Below are positions 53,015 to 61,326 of a DNA stretch of 64,000 nt, one piece after another. The stretch lies in NCBI GenBank assembly GCA_937907025.1, contig CALESJ010000001.1:3332-67331 (forward strand). The letters are read 5' to 3'. Below the pieces are notes generated by a model. It did no database searches and had not been told where the DNA came from. It worked only from the letters and a program-made list of their open reading frames with translations. The position numbers and the translations under genes were made by a program. How positions within the stretch are numbered: position 1 is the first letter of the stretch; every line of letters begins with the position of its first letter. The DNA is from an uncultured Faecalibacterium sp. (GTDB lineage Bacteria > Bacillota > Clostridia > Oscillospirales > Ruminococcaceae).

Positions 53015-53655
53015 CACAAAGAAATCACATTGGAAAGCATGGTTGCCATTCCAGCGCCGGTAACCTCCTGCCCCGAGGGCAGGATGACAAACATAAAGAC
53101 GGGATCCAGAACGATATTCAAGATTCCGCCCATGCCAAGCCCAAAGCTTGCCTTCTTTGCATATCCTTCGCTTCGGAGCAGCTGTGCCATCGTCATGCTG
53201 AGTGTGGAGGGAATGCCGCCAACCGCAACGACCCAAAATGCATAGCTTGCAGAAAATCCAATGGTGGAATCACTGGCGCCCAACAGACGGAGCAAAGGGT
53301 CCATGAAAACATAGCAGCCTAAAGAATAGATAAACGAGATAACAATCGCTCCATAAAAACTGAATGCACATACACATTTTGCTTCTTCCGTTTTCTGTCC
53401 GCCAAGAAGACGGGAAATCAGACTGCCACCGCCAACGCCAAAAAGATTCGATAAAGCGGTCATGACAAAAACCAAAACATAGGCTAAGGACGCAGCTGCA
53501 ATCTGATAAGGATTGTTGGTCTTCCCGATGAAATACGTATCTGACAAATTGTATATCATCGTAATGAGCTGGCTGACGATGGTAGGGATTGCAAGGGTAG
53601 CCAGTGCTTTGGGAACAGGTAACTTTTCGAATAGCTCTTGATTTTCACTTATCAT
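52873..53655 (-). CDS. MATE family efflux transporter, C-terminally truncated
   Basis: Starts at 53655 (MISENQELFEKLPVPKAL). About 258 residues cover the first six to seven helices of a MATE transporter (TIVSQLITMIYNLSDTYFIGKT). It stops at GFPSALSSLL, where MATE proteins continue for about 190 residues. The break coincides with the loss of the opposing permease C-terminus. It overlaps the upstream MarR gene (53645) and is unlikely to function. Confidence 0.8.
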   Translation of the reverse strand: MISENQELFEKLPVPKALATLAIPTIVSQLITMIYNLSDTYFIGKTNNPYQIAAASLAYVLVFVMTALSNLFGVGGGSLISRLLGGQKTEEAKCVCAFSFYGAIVISFIYSLGCYVFMDPLLRLLGASDSTIGFSASYAFWVVAVGGIPSTLSMTMAQLLRSEGYAKKASFGLGMGGILNIVLDPVFMFVILPSGQEVTGAGMATMLSNVISLCYFLLVFFRLRNNTVLSLSIHRLPAGMKYTVPVLSVGFPSALSSLLS

Positions 53656-54028
53656 TTTTGCACCCACCAGACTTTTTTACTGCATTCGCATTCTCCAATG
53701 CGATTTTAAGCAAGCGATAAAATTCATTTTGCTCTGCTTTTGTCATTCTTTGCAGAAGAATTTCTTCTGTCTGAGCGGCAGTTTCTTTCAGATAGTCCTC
53801 ATGAGCCAGACTCTCTTTTGTTGGCGTAATGACAACGTTTCGGCCATCTTTTTCATCTGTCTTTCGGATAATGAGGGACTTGTTCTCCAAGCGTTTCAGA
53901 ATGCCAGCCTTAGTAGAGGGGGGAAGGTTGAGCGGTTCCATTTGCTGCATTCGTTGGTTGTGCAGCCACGCTACAACATTTCCTGGCCGCAAGATCAAAC
54001 TTGCAGGCTTAAATTGATTAGCATCCAT
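53645..54028 (-). CDS. MarR-family regulator (shortened N-terminus)
   Basis: This 127-aa protein has the MarR recognition helix and wing (LNLPPSTKAGILKRLENKSLI, RKTDEKDGRNVVITPT) and C-terminal dimer helix (MTKAEQNEFYRLLKIALENA). The N-terminal helical region between residues 15 and 28 is shorter than usual (family about 140-150 aa), so an internal deletion is possible. It overlaps the MATE start, a common efflux-repressor pair. A 50-bp perfect palindrome covers its promoter. Confidence 0.75.
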   Translation of the reverse strand: MDANQFKPASLILRPGNVVAWLHNQRMQQMEPLNLPPSTKAGILKRLENKSLIIRKTDEKDGRNVVITPTKESLAHEDYLKETAAQTEEILLQRMTKAEQNEFYRLLKIALENANAVKKSGGCKNDK

Positions 54029-54053
54029 TCCTTTGACCTTCTCGTATATGTAT

Positions 54054-54122
54054 ATGCTATAATAGTTCGCAAGCGAATATTCGCTTGCGAACTATTATAG
54101 CATGCTGTCCATAGGAAATCAA
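54054..54122 (-). promoter_or_regulatory. marR promoter overlapping a 50-bp perfect palindrome
   Basis: Minus-strand TTGATT (54117-54122), 17 nt, TATAAT (54094-54099). From 54054 to 54103 the DNA is a perfect palindrome with 25-bp arms and no loop (half-site ends ...TTCGCAAGCGAAT). It contains inner TTCGCAAGCGAA-type elements, as expected for a MarR dimer operator pair. Confidence 0.85.
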
Positions 54123-54238
54123 ATCCTTTTCAAATGCTGCATTTATGCACGGCTGCCTTCGCGGGAAAACGCTTCTCCGGTTTCTTTGGGGCGCACGTCC
54201 GTTTTCCTCACCGGTAAATTTTGCGGGCATTTTCATGC

Positions 54239-54290
54239 AAAAAAGATCGGTAGGGCCCCTGTATTTTCAGGTGGCTCCGCCGGTCTTTTT
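54239..54290. terminator. Terminator-like hairpin
   Basis: AAAAAAGAtCGG and CCGgTCTTTTTT enclose a second strong stem (AGGGCCCCTG / CAGGTGGCTCC, loop TATTTT). U-tracts lie on both strands. It sits between marR and the tRNA fragment; no gene end is obvious nearby. Confidence 0.7.
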
Positions 54291-54356
54291 TGTCAATATA
54301 GAAAAATATATAAAGTAACCCAAAAGTTTGTGCGTTTATCACGCTTCACAACAAGA

Positions 54357-54384
54357 AAAGACCCGGTCTGCAAAGGCCGGGTCT
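54357..54384 (-). terminator. Terminator below the tRNA-fMet fragment
   Basis: A perfect 9-bp stem AAGACCCGG / CCGGGTCTT (54357-54365, 54376-54384), followed on the minus strand by TTTTCTTG. It occupies the place relative to the tRNA 3' end that the terminator at 61570 has for the intact gene, suggesting it is the original tRNA terminator. Confidence 0.75.
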
Positions 54385-54387
54385 TGG

Positions 54388-54425
54388 TGGTTGCGGGGAC
54401 AGGGCTTGAACCTGCGACCTCCGGG
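54388..54425 (-). repeat. 3' fragment of tRNA-fMet (candidate attachment-site repeat)
   Basis: 38 bp identical, apart from one G/A change at 54404, to 61609-61646, the 3' half of the tRNA-fMet gene including CCA, acceptor and T-arm. The upstream part is not a tRNA: no anticodon arm can be formed. Same orientation as the intact gene, 7.2 kb away. This is the signature of integration into a tRNA 3' end. Confidence 0.8.
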
Positions 54426-54686
54426 GTGTGATGGCCGAGATCTTTTGGGCTGGCTCAAATCCTCCATAATTGCCCCTTTGTTTTTGCTTGTTTGCGGCCG
54501 ATTGCGTCCGATATGTAAAAATAGTGGGGCCCTATTTTGCGTTTTTGTAAAATCATTGCACAGACAGGGAACGGACAAATTACCCGGCCAAAAAAATTGA
54601 GAATATTGGTATTCAAAAATAGGTATAGCAATTACCTGGGCTACATGATATCCTATTTTTAGGATCAGATTAATAATGTTTGCATC
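54426..54686. other. Intergenic DNA between tRNA fragment and tracrRNA
   Basis: 260 bp with no gene I trust. A minus-strand open frame (54578 to 54339) runs through the tRNA fragment and ends in a basic tail (GGRRFKPCPRNHQ). This type of tail is seen when integrase genes abut a tRNA att site, but no catalytic integrase residues are visible. The rest is A/T-rich. Confidence 0.4.
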
Positions 54687-54715
54687 TTTACAACAGGGCC
54701 GAAGCTTGCTATACT
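54687..54715 (+). promoter_or_regulatory. tracrRNA promoter
   Basis: TTTACA (54687-54692), 17-nt spacer, TATACT (54710-54715) with an upstream TGC giving an extended -10. The predicted start is near 54722, at the first bases of the anti-repeat hairpin. Confidence 0.75.
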
Positions 54716-54721
54716 AAATAC

Positions 54722-54816
54722 AGTTCTTATACCATACCAAGAACTGTCATGGTTGCTACAATAAGGTAGTATACCGTAAAGCTCTGACGCCCTGCTTGCA
54801 GGGCGTCATCTTTTTT
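54722..54816 (+). ncRNA. tracrRNA of the type II-C CRISPR system
   Basis: Bases 54729-54760 (ATACCATACCAAGAACTGTC, then GTTGCTACAA) complement the crRNA-strand repeat with a central bulge. This is followed by ATAAGG and GTAGTATACCGTAAAGCTC, and a terminator stem GACGCCCTGC / GCAGGGCGTC (54786-54808) with T6. The layout closely follows Neisseria-type tracrRNA (GUUGCUACAAUAAGG core). CAGTTCTT at 54721-54728 can pair with AAGAACTG (54739-54746), masking part of the anti-repeat. It pairs with minus-strand crRNAs to load Cas9. Confidence 0.88.
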
Positions 54817-54840
54817 ATATACCTAAGGGGGCTGAAACGA

Positions 54841-57800
54841 ATGCATTGGCCTTATGGAATCGGTCTGGATATTGGTGTCGCTTCGATTGGGTGGGCTACC
54901 GTCGCCTTGGATGAGAAGGCGCAGCCATGCGGCCTGATTCGTCTGGGAAGCCGTGTGTTCAAGCGCGCGGAGCAACCAAAGACAGGAGAGAGCCTGGCTG
55001 CACCACGGCGAGAGGCCCGCAGTATGCGTCGGCGTTTGCGTCGAAAGGCTTTGCGCAAACAGGACTTTTATCAACTTCTGGAGAAAAATCATCTGCCGGG
55101 CAAGGAAGAACTTTCCCAACTGTTTACGTCAGGCGGCTTAGAGGATATTTATGCGCTGCGTACCCGGGCTTTGGATGAGGCGGTGACACCGCAGGAATTT
55201 GCACGGATTCTGTTGCATTTGATGCAGCGTCGCGGTTTTAAAAGCAACCGCCGGGCCGATAAGTCAAAAGAAGATGGAGCACTTCTTCAGGCGGTAACAC
55301 AAAATCGCCTGCGCATGCAGGAAAATGGTTATAGAACCGTTGGTGAGATGTTGTATAAGGACCCGCTTTTTGCGGCGTGTAAACGCAATAAGGGGGAAAA
55401 TTATCTTTCCACAGTCAGTCGGGAAGAAATTGCCAACGAAGCCCAGCAGCTCTTTGCTGCACAGCGCGAGAAGGGCCGGACGTGGGCAACTCCGGAGCTG
55501 GAAGCAGAGTATCTTTCCATTCTTTTGCGGCAACGCTCTTTTGACCAGGGCCCCGGCGGGAATAGCCCTTATGGGGGAGGCTGGGTGAAACAGATTGGCC
55601 TTTGTACCTTGCTGCCGAAAGAAAATCGTGCATTCAAAAACACATACAGCTTTGAGCGTTTCACCTTGCTGCAGAAGATCAATCATATCCGGATACAGGA
55701 ATCTGGTCAGACACGGGCTCTTTCGGATGAAGAACGTGAAAAAATAATGGATCTGGCATATCGTGTAGAAACTGTGCCTTATACCCGGATTCGAAAAGAA
55801 CTGAAATGGCCGCAGGAAATTCGGTTTGCCGATGTACGGTATGATGTGGATGCCGCACCGGAAACAGCAGAAAAAAAGTATAAGCTTCCGGTATTGAAAG
55901 GATATCACGCGCTCCGTAAAGCCTTGGGCACGCAAAAGCCAGAGCTTCCCTTGTGGGATGATATTATCACCATCCTGGCATCCCATCGGGATGAAGATGT
56001 CCGGAAAAAGTTATTGGAAGAAAAAGGTTTGACCTCAGAACAGATAGAGGCCCTTCTTGGTCTGGATTTTTCCGGTGTTGGGCATATTTCTTTGAAGGCT
56101 TGTCAGCTGTTGGAACCATGGCTGATGCAGGGGCTTACCTATGACCAGGCGTGTACCCAGGCCGGATTGAATTTCCATGGCCATGGAAATACGGAAAAAA
56201 CATCTAAGCTGTCGGCTTCGGCCCCGGAATTGGGGGACATTACCAGCCCGGTGGTGCGCCGTGCGGTATCTCAGACCATCAAGTTGGTCAACGCTATCAT
56301 CCGCGAAATGGGGCAGCCGCCCGTATGGATTCACATTGAACTGGCCCGGGAACTGAGCCGCACATTTGAGGAACGGCGCAAAGACCAGAAATCCATGGAA
56401 GACAATGCTAAGCAGAATGAACGTCTGATGCAGGAAATCCGGGATACATTCCACAAACTGAACCCTACGGGACAGGATTTGATCAAGTACCGGCTGTGGA
56501 AAGAGCAGGATGGAATCTGCGCTTATTCTCAGCAGAGTATTGCTGCACAACGGCTGTTTGAACCCGGCTATGCTGAGGTAGACCACATTGTGCCTTACAG
56601 CATCAGTTTTGATGATTCCCGCAGCAACAAAGTGCTGGTGATGGCAGCGGAAAACCGTCAGAAAGGAAATCGACTGCCGTTGCAGTATCTTCAGGGAGAA
56701 CGGCGCGAAAAATTTATTGTGTGGACCAAGTCGCAAGTTCGCAACTACCGCAAGCAGAAAAATCTGTTACGGGAAACCTTGAGTGAAGAGGAACAAAACG
56801 GCTTCAAGCAGCGTAATCTGCAAGACACACAGTATATGGCGCGTTTCTTGCTGAATTACATTCGGGATCACCTTGCGTTTGCCGATCATCCTGCTGCCGG
56901 AAAACAGCGGGTCATGGCACTGGCAGGTGGGGTGACCAGTCATCTCCGAAAGCGTTGGGGGCTGACCAAAGTACGGGCGGACGGTGACCTCCATCATGCA
57001 CTGGATGCGGCAGTTATTGCCTGTGCTACCCAGGGGATGGTACAACAGATATCCGGATATTACCACCGCATTGAGGGTGAGTATCAGCAGTCGCCGGATG
57101 GCACCTATTCCGTGCATAGCCGTACTGGAGAGCGCTTCCCGGCTCCGTGGCCGCATTTCCGGGATGAACTGATTCAGCGCCTGAGCCAGGAACCACAGCA
57201 AAATCTGATGCAGTGGAATCCGGTGTTTTATTCCAATTTTGATGTGGAATCGATCCGGCCTGTTTTTGTGTCCCGTATGCCGCAGCATAAGGTGACGGGG
57301 GCAGCCCACAAGGAAACTATCAAAAGCCCGAAAGCTCTGCAGGATGGTTTCCTGATAGTCAAACACCCTCTGACGGATTTGAAATTAAATAAAAAGACCG
57401 GCGAGATCGAGGGATACTATCAGCCGTCAAGCGATAAGCTGCTGTATGAGGCCCTTCGCGCCCGGCTGCTGGAATTTGACGGGGACGGCAAGAAAGCTTT
57501 CACCGAACCGTTTTACAAGCCCAAGGCGGACGGTACGCCCGGACCGCTGGTGCGCAAGGTCAAGCTGTGTGAAAAGGCCAGCCTGTGTGTGCCGGTCCAT
57601 GGCGGAAATGGTGCAGCCGATAACGACAGCATGGTGCGTGTGGATGTGTTCTTTGTGCCGGGGGACGGGTACTACATGGTTCCCATTTACGTTTCCGATA
57701 CCAAGAAGAAAGAACTGCCTGACCGGGCTGTGGTGGCACACAAGGAGTTTGCTGCATGGAAGGTGATGGAGGAAAAGAATTTCCTGTTCTCGCTGTATGC

Positions 57801-58077
57801 GGATGACTTAATTGAGGTGGCTCGTAAAAAAGTAATGCCATTTACTATAGTCAATAGTGGGAGCACTTTACCGCCCTCTTATGAAACAACTCATGAGATG
57901 GTGTATTACGGTGGGTTGGATATTTCTTCTGGCAATATAAAAGTCATAACCCATGATAATTCGTACTCCCTTAGAGGACTCGGAGTTAAGACGTTAAATA
58001 CCCTTCAAAAATATGAAGTAGATATCCTAGGCAATGTGAGAGAGGTGAAAAAAGAAAAACGTCAATCTTTTCGATAA
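54841..58077 (+). CDS. cas9: Cas9 endonuclease (type II-C)
   Basis: This 1078-aa protein starts at 54841 (MHWPYGIGLDIGVASIGWA) with AAGGGGG 10 nt upstream; an upstream in-frame start lies in the tracrRNA terminator and is rejected. RuvC-I Asp is in GLDIGVASIGWA, followed by the Arg-rich bridge helix (RREARSMRRRLRRKALRKQ). RuvC-II Glu is in WIHIELARELSR, HNH catalytic His in YAEVDHIVPYSISFDDSRSNK, and RuvC-III in LHHALDAAVIACAT. Length and absence of cas4/csn2 place it in II-C. The last 80 residues are AT-richer. RNA-guided DNA cleavage is expected; the PAM is unknown. Confidence 0.95.
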   Translation: MHWPYGIGLDIGVASIGWATVALDEKAQPCGLIRLGSRVFKRAEQPKTGESLAAPRREARSMRRRLRRKALRKQDFYQLLEKNHLPGKEELSQLFTSGGLEDIYALRTRALDEAVTPQEFARILLHLMQRRGFKSNRRADKSKEDGALLQAVTQNRLRMQENGYRTVGEMLYKDPLFAACKRNKGENYLSTVSREEIANEAQQLFAAQREKGRTWATPELEAEYLSILLRQRSFDQGPGGNSPYGGGWVKQIGLCTLLPKENRAFKNTYSFERFTLLQKINHIRIQESGQTRALSDEEREKIMDLAYRVETVPYTRIRKELKWPQEIRFADVRYDVDAAPETAEKKYKLPVLKGYHALRKALGTQKPELPLWDDIITILASHRDEDVRKKLLEEKGLTSEQIEALLGLDFSGVGHISLKACQLLEPWLMQGLTYDQACTQAGLNFHGHGNTEKTSKLSASAPELGDITSPVVRRAVSQTIKLVNAIIREMGQPPVWIHIELARELSRTFEERRKDQKSMEDNAKQNERLMQEIRDTFHKLNPTGQDLIKYRLWKEQDGICAYSQQSIAAQRLFEPGYAEVDHIVPYSISFDDSRSNKVLVMAAENRQKGNRLPLQYLQGERREKFIVWTKSQVRNYRKQKNLLRETLSEEEQNGFKQRNLQDTQYMARFLLNYIRDHLAFADHPAAGKQRVMALAGGVTSHLRKRWGLTKVRADGDLHHALDAAVIACATQGMVQQISGYYHRIEGEYQQSPDGTYSVHSRTGERFPAPWPHFRDELIQRLSQEPQQNLMQWNPVFYSNFDVESIRPVFVSRMPQHKVTGAAHKETIKSPKALQDGFLIVKHPLTDLKLNKKTGEIEGYYQPSSDKLLYEALRARLLEFDGDGKKAFTEPFYKPKADGTPGPLVRKVKLCEKASLCVPVHGGNGAADNDSMVRVDVFFVPGDGYYMVPIYVSDTKKKELPDRAVVAHKEFAAWKVMEEKNFLFSLYADDLIEVARKKVMPFTIVNSGSTLPPSYETTHEMVYYGGLDISSGNIKVITHDNSYSLRGLGVKTLNTLQKYEVDILGNVREVKKEKRQSFR

Positions 58078-58089
58078 GGCGGTGATCGT

Positions 58090-58980
58090 ATGGCCTACCG
58101 GAACGTGATGATCACGACACCTTGCCGGATCAGCTGCCAGCGGGAGCAGTTGGTGATTCAAGGGGAAAACAATGTCAGCTTTCCCTTGGAGGATTTACTC
58201 TCTCTTCTGATCGAAAGCCGCCAATGTACCGTAACGACAGCGGCCCTTTCTGCATTGGCGAAAAACGGGACAATCGTTTTTCTCTGTGATGAAAAGCATA
58301 TTCCTTGCTCCATTACTCTCCCGTTGGCACAGCATAGCCGGCAGCTGGAGGTGACAAGAGTACAATTTGCCTGGACACAGTCTGAACGGAACCGCTGGTG
58401 GCAGCAGCTTGTCAAGGCAAAAATACAAAATCAGGCAGAGTGTCTGGCTTTATGCGGCATCTGTGACGTTGCCGCCGTTTTACACAGCCAGGCTGTGGCA
58501 GTCAGCAGGGGAGATAAAGAAAATCGGGAAGCTACGGCAGCGGCACTTTATTTCTCATCCTTATTTGGCAAAGGATTTACCCGCAATGAAGATATGGACG
58601 GGCGTAATGCAGCCCTTAACTATGGATATGCAATTCTGCGCGGTTGTATGGCGCGGTGCCTGGCGGTGTATGGGTTCATTCCGTGGCTGGGGCTGCATCA
58701 CAGCAGTACACTGAATGCCTGGAATCTGGCGGATGATATGATGGAACCGTATCGTCCGGTGGTCGATTTGTTCGTGGCATCGCAGATAGGGGAGGAGGCA
58801 GCATTGGATACCAAATTGAAAAGTTGTCTGTTCAACTTATTGAATATGGATATTCTTTCTGGAAAACAGCGGTACAGTGTTGCCTATGCTATGGAACGGC
58901 AGGTACAGAGTCTGCGCGGCGGTAGTAAAGAACTGTGCCTTCCCTGTTTGGTGCCATTGCAGCAACATAGGTATGAATAG
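58090..58980 (+). CDS. cas1: Cas1 spacer-acquisition integrase (type II)
   Basis: This 296-aa protein begins 12 bp after cas9 (MAYRNVMITTPCRISCQ). Type II Cas1 features: SALAKNGTIVFLCDEKHIPC, catalytic Glu/His/Asp-region residues in NEDMDGRNAALNYGYAILRGCMAR, GLHHSSTLNAWNLADDMMEPYRPVVD. With Cas2 it inserts new spacers next to a repeat. Its stop overlaps the cas2 start by 8 bp. Confidence 0.95.
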   Translation: MAYRNVMITTPCRISCQREQLVIQGENNVSFPLEDLLSLLIESRQCTVTTAALSALAKNGTIVFLCDEKHIPCSITLPLAQHSRQLEVTRVQFAWTQSERNRWWQQLVKAKIQNQAECLALCGICDVAAVLHSQAVAVSRGDKENREATAAALYFSSLFGKGFTRNEDMDGRNAALNYGYAILRGCMARCLAVYGFIPWLGLHHSSTLNAWNLADDMMEPYRPVVDLFVASQIGEEAALDTKLKSCLFNLLNMDILSGKQRYSVAYAMERQVQSLRGGSKELCLPCLVPLQQHRYE

Positions 58981-59293
58981 ATTCATGAGATTGGTTGTTC
59001 TCTTTGATCTGCCCGTCAAAACAAAAAAGCAGCGGCATGATGCCACCGCTTTCCGGAATTTTTTGTTGAAAGATGGGTATCATATGTTGCAGTATTCGGT
59101 ATATGTCCGTATCTGTAACGGAGCCGATGCCGTACAAAAACATCGGGTCCGTTTGTATGATCATCTGCCGGATAATGGGGCTGTCCGCCTTTTGGTCATT
59201 ACAGAAAAGCAGTATGCTTCTATCGAAATTCTGCTTGGTCATTTATCTGAGGCAGATCAGCCTTTTGAGAGTCAACAGCTGACAATTCTGTGA
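58973..59293 (+). CDS. cas2: Cas2
   Basis: About 106 residues, MNRFMRLVVLFDLPVKTKKQ; ATG at 58985 (MRLVVLFDLPV) is an alternative start. It has the ferredoxin-fold beta strand with Asp (VVLFDLPV) and YHMLQYSVYVRIC, as in type II Cas2. It is a structural partner of Cas1 during spacer integration. It overlaps cas1 and is closed by a terminator shared with the array. Confidence 0.93.
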   Translation: MNRFMRLVVLFDLPVKTKKQRHDATAFRNFLLKDGYHMLQYSVYVRICNGADAVQKHRVRLYDHLPDNGAVRLLVITEKQYASIEILLGHLSEADQPFESQQLTIL

Positions 59294-59307
59294 TTTATAG
59301 CAACAAG

Positions 59308-59343
59308 AAAAAGCGCTTCAGCGTGATGCTGAAGCGCTTTTTT
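59308..59343. terminator. Bidirectional terminator between cas2 and the array
   Basis: A perfect stem AAAAGCGCTTCAGC and complement (59309-59322, 59328-59341) with loop GTGAT; T6 on the plus strand, T5 on the minus strand. It ends cas transcription and also minus-strand crRNA transcription. Confidence 0.9.
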
Positions 59344-59351
59344 GACAGTCT

Positions 59352-60314
59352 ATTATACCATACCAAGAACTGTCAGGGAGCTACAACTGGATGTAGTCAG
59401 CTGGGACAACTATCCCACCATTATACCATACCAAGAACTGTCAGGGAGCTACAACAGATGGTTGCCACTACTGGGTTGCCGTTTTATTATACCATACCAA
59501 GAACTGTCAGGGAGCTACAACTGTTAACAATGGAATGCTTTGTTATTGTAAATTATACCATACCAAGAACTGTCAGGGAGCTACAACTGTATACAATGGA
59601 ATGCTTTGTTATTGTAAATTATACCATACCAAGAACTGTCAGGGAGCTACAACTACCTCCATTTTATAACGTGGATATAATACATTATACCATACCAAGA
59701 ACTGTCAGGGAGCTACAACAACAATCCGTTTTCATTTCGATGAGGTGTAATTATACCATACCAAGAACTGTCAGGGAGCTACAACCTTGACATCGTCGAT
59801 TTCACGCTCCTCATCGATTATACCATACCAAGAACTGTCAGGGAGCTACAACGGCTTGTTCAGGTCGAACAACAATATGAACATTATACCATACCAAGAA
59901 CTGTCAGGGAGCTACAACAGCCCGGCGGCAAGATCACCACCACTATTGATTATACCATACCAAGAACTGTCAGGGAGCTACAACGACGATATCTTCTACG
60001 ACCCGGACAACGATATTATACCATACCAAGAACTGTCAGGGAGCTACAACTTGCCTCGATCTGGAACCTTGAGCTCTATCATTATACCATACCAAGAACT
60101 GTCAGGGAGCTACAACGTATACCTCTCTTTCTTTATCTTTCTCTTTATTATACCATACCAAGAACTGTCAGGGAGCTACAACTGCCAGCTCGTCCCATGT
60201 GGCGACGACTTCATTATACCATACCAAGAACTGTCAGGGAGCTACAACACCAAGACAAAAAATTTGCAAATGATGATAATTATACCATACCAAGCACTGT
60301 CAGTAAAACACATC
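59352..60314 (-). CRISPR. Type II-C CRISPR array: 14 perfect 36-bp repeats plus one degenerate repeat, 14 spacers
   Basis: Plus-strand repeats begin ATTATACCATACCAAGAACT and end GGGAGCTACAAC. Repeat starts are 59352, 59420, 59486, 59552, 59618, 59684, 59750, 59817, 59883, 59949, 60015, 60081, 60147 and 60213. A degenerate copy at 60279 loses identity after the 24th base and has A16 changed to C. Spacers are 30 bp except the first (32) and seventh (31). The anti-repeat and the GTTGTAGCTCCC-type crRNA orientation place transcription on the minus strand. Each minus-strand repeat ends TGGTATAAT, a perfect extended -10 pointing into the next spacer. Spacers 3 and 4 are nearly identical. Confidence 0.97.
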
Positions 60315-60327
60315 CATACAATAGCAT

Positions 60328-61326
60328 TTAGGCCTGTTCTGTGTACATATCAGCTATTTGCCTGATGTGTTCCTTCATCTGCTGCACAACATAGTCCGGT
60401 GCTGCAATTTTGAAACCATGAGTAAAGTGACAGCACCAGGCAAAAAACGTGGGACTGATGTCCACTTCCACAGGGACTAGGTACCAACCATCCGGTTCCG
60501 GATTCTTCGGGACAACCGGGCCGAAGGCGTCCGTAACGGCATCGATCCATTCCGGTGCAATCTGAAGTGTAACACGGGTTGGCAGCCCGGTATACATCGA
60601 AAATACTCGCGTTTGATATTGATCTTTGCTGAAACGGCGGCCAACATCGGTTAAAGCGCGGGATAATGGTGAAATTTCCAATTTTTGCATCCTGTCTACT
60701 CGGTAACTGATCAGTACCGATGGGTGATCCTCGGATTCACCAACCAGATAGTAGAATCCATCATTGAAAACAGTGCCTACTGGGCTTACCAGATACCGTT
60801 TTGGAGTACCGTCCTCCTCCCGGCGGAGCTGCCGGTTGCGCAGATACAAAAAAGATACCTGATGGTCTGTTTGTATGGCCTGGTGCAACTGGTCGGTGAA
60901 GCGGAAAATGTTTTCGTTGCTTGACTTCTGAACACTGTATACCCGATGTTTGTGCTCCAATACTTCCGCGCAGTGCCGCCCGGCCAAACGTGCCAGCTTA
61001 TCCACAAGCTGACGGGTTTTCTTTTCTGTAATGCAGGTGGCGGAGCGGACTGCATCCGCTAAAATCTGGAGCTCTGCTACATCAAAATCACGTCTCAGAA
61101 GGCAGTACATGTTTTTTGGATACTGGAATTCTTTTTGAATATCGTATCCGCTCTCCACCAGAGCTTGCAAGGCTGTCCGCACAGTGCGTGTATCGCAAGA
61201 ATATCCGCGCAGGGTAAGTAATTCCCGCAACTCCGCCAGGGAAAGGGGATGCTCCTCGTCACTTTCTTCGCGTAAAACCTCATATAATTTCAGGGTTAAA
61301 ATCCGCTGAAAATTTTCTTTGCCCAA
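60328..61326 (-). CDS. WYL-domain transcriptional regulator adjacent to CRISPR array
   Basis: This 332-aa protein uses a TTG start at 61326 with GGAGGCG upstream. The N-terminal HTH (SLAELRELLTLRGYSCDTRTVRTALQALVESG) is followed by the WYL domain (RNRQLRREEDGTPKRYLVSPVGTVFNDGFYYLVGES split over its motif, ISYRVDRMQKL) and the WCX C-terminal domain. WYL proteins sense ligands or nucleic acid and often regulate defence loci. Its stop is 14 bp from the last repeat and both use the minus strand, so read-through into the array is possible. Confidence 0.9.
   Translation of the reverse strand: MGKENFQRILTLKLYEVLREESDEEHPLSLAELRELLTLRGYSCDTRTVRTALQALVESGYDIQKEFQYPKNMYCLLRRDFDVAELQILADAVRSATCITEKKTRQLVDKLARLAGRHCAEVLEHKHRVYSVQKSSNENIFRFTDQLHQAIQTDHQVSFLYLRNRQLRREEDGTPKRYLVSPVGTVFNDGFYYLVGESEDHPSVLISYRVDRMQKLEISPLSRALTDVGRRFSKDQYQTRVFSMYTGLPTRVTLQIAPEWIDAVTDAFGPVVPKNPEPDGWYLVPVEVDISPTFFAWCCHFTHGFKIAAPDYVVQQMKEHIRQIADMYTEQA

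Noticed and set aside
54388..54470. Second complete tRNA gene
   Set aside because: Only the acceptor/T-arm half matches; no anticodon or D-arm can be folded from the adjoining bases.
54339..54578. Integrase C-terminus reading through the tRNA fragment
   Set aside because: The basic tail is suggestive, but there is no R-H-R-Y catalytic residue or sufficient length; kept only as a comment on the intergenic region.
54796..54840. Longer Cas9 start at 54796
   Set aside because: It lies inside the tracrRNA terminator stem and lacks a ribosome site; 54841 gives the normal Cas9 N-terminus.
59290..60365. Open frames running through the CRISPR array (YTIPRTVREL repeats)
   Set aside because: The repetitive peptide is only the translation of the 36-bp DNA repeat.
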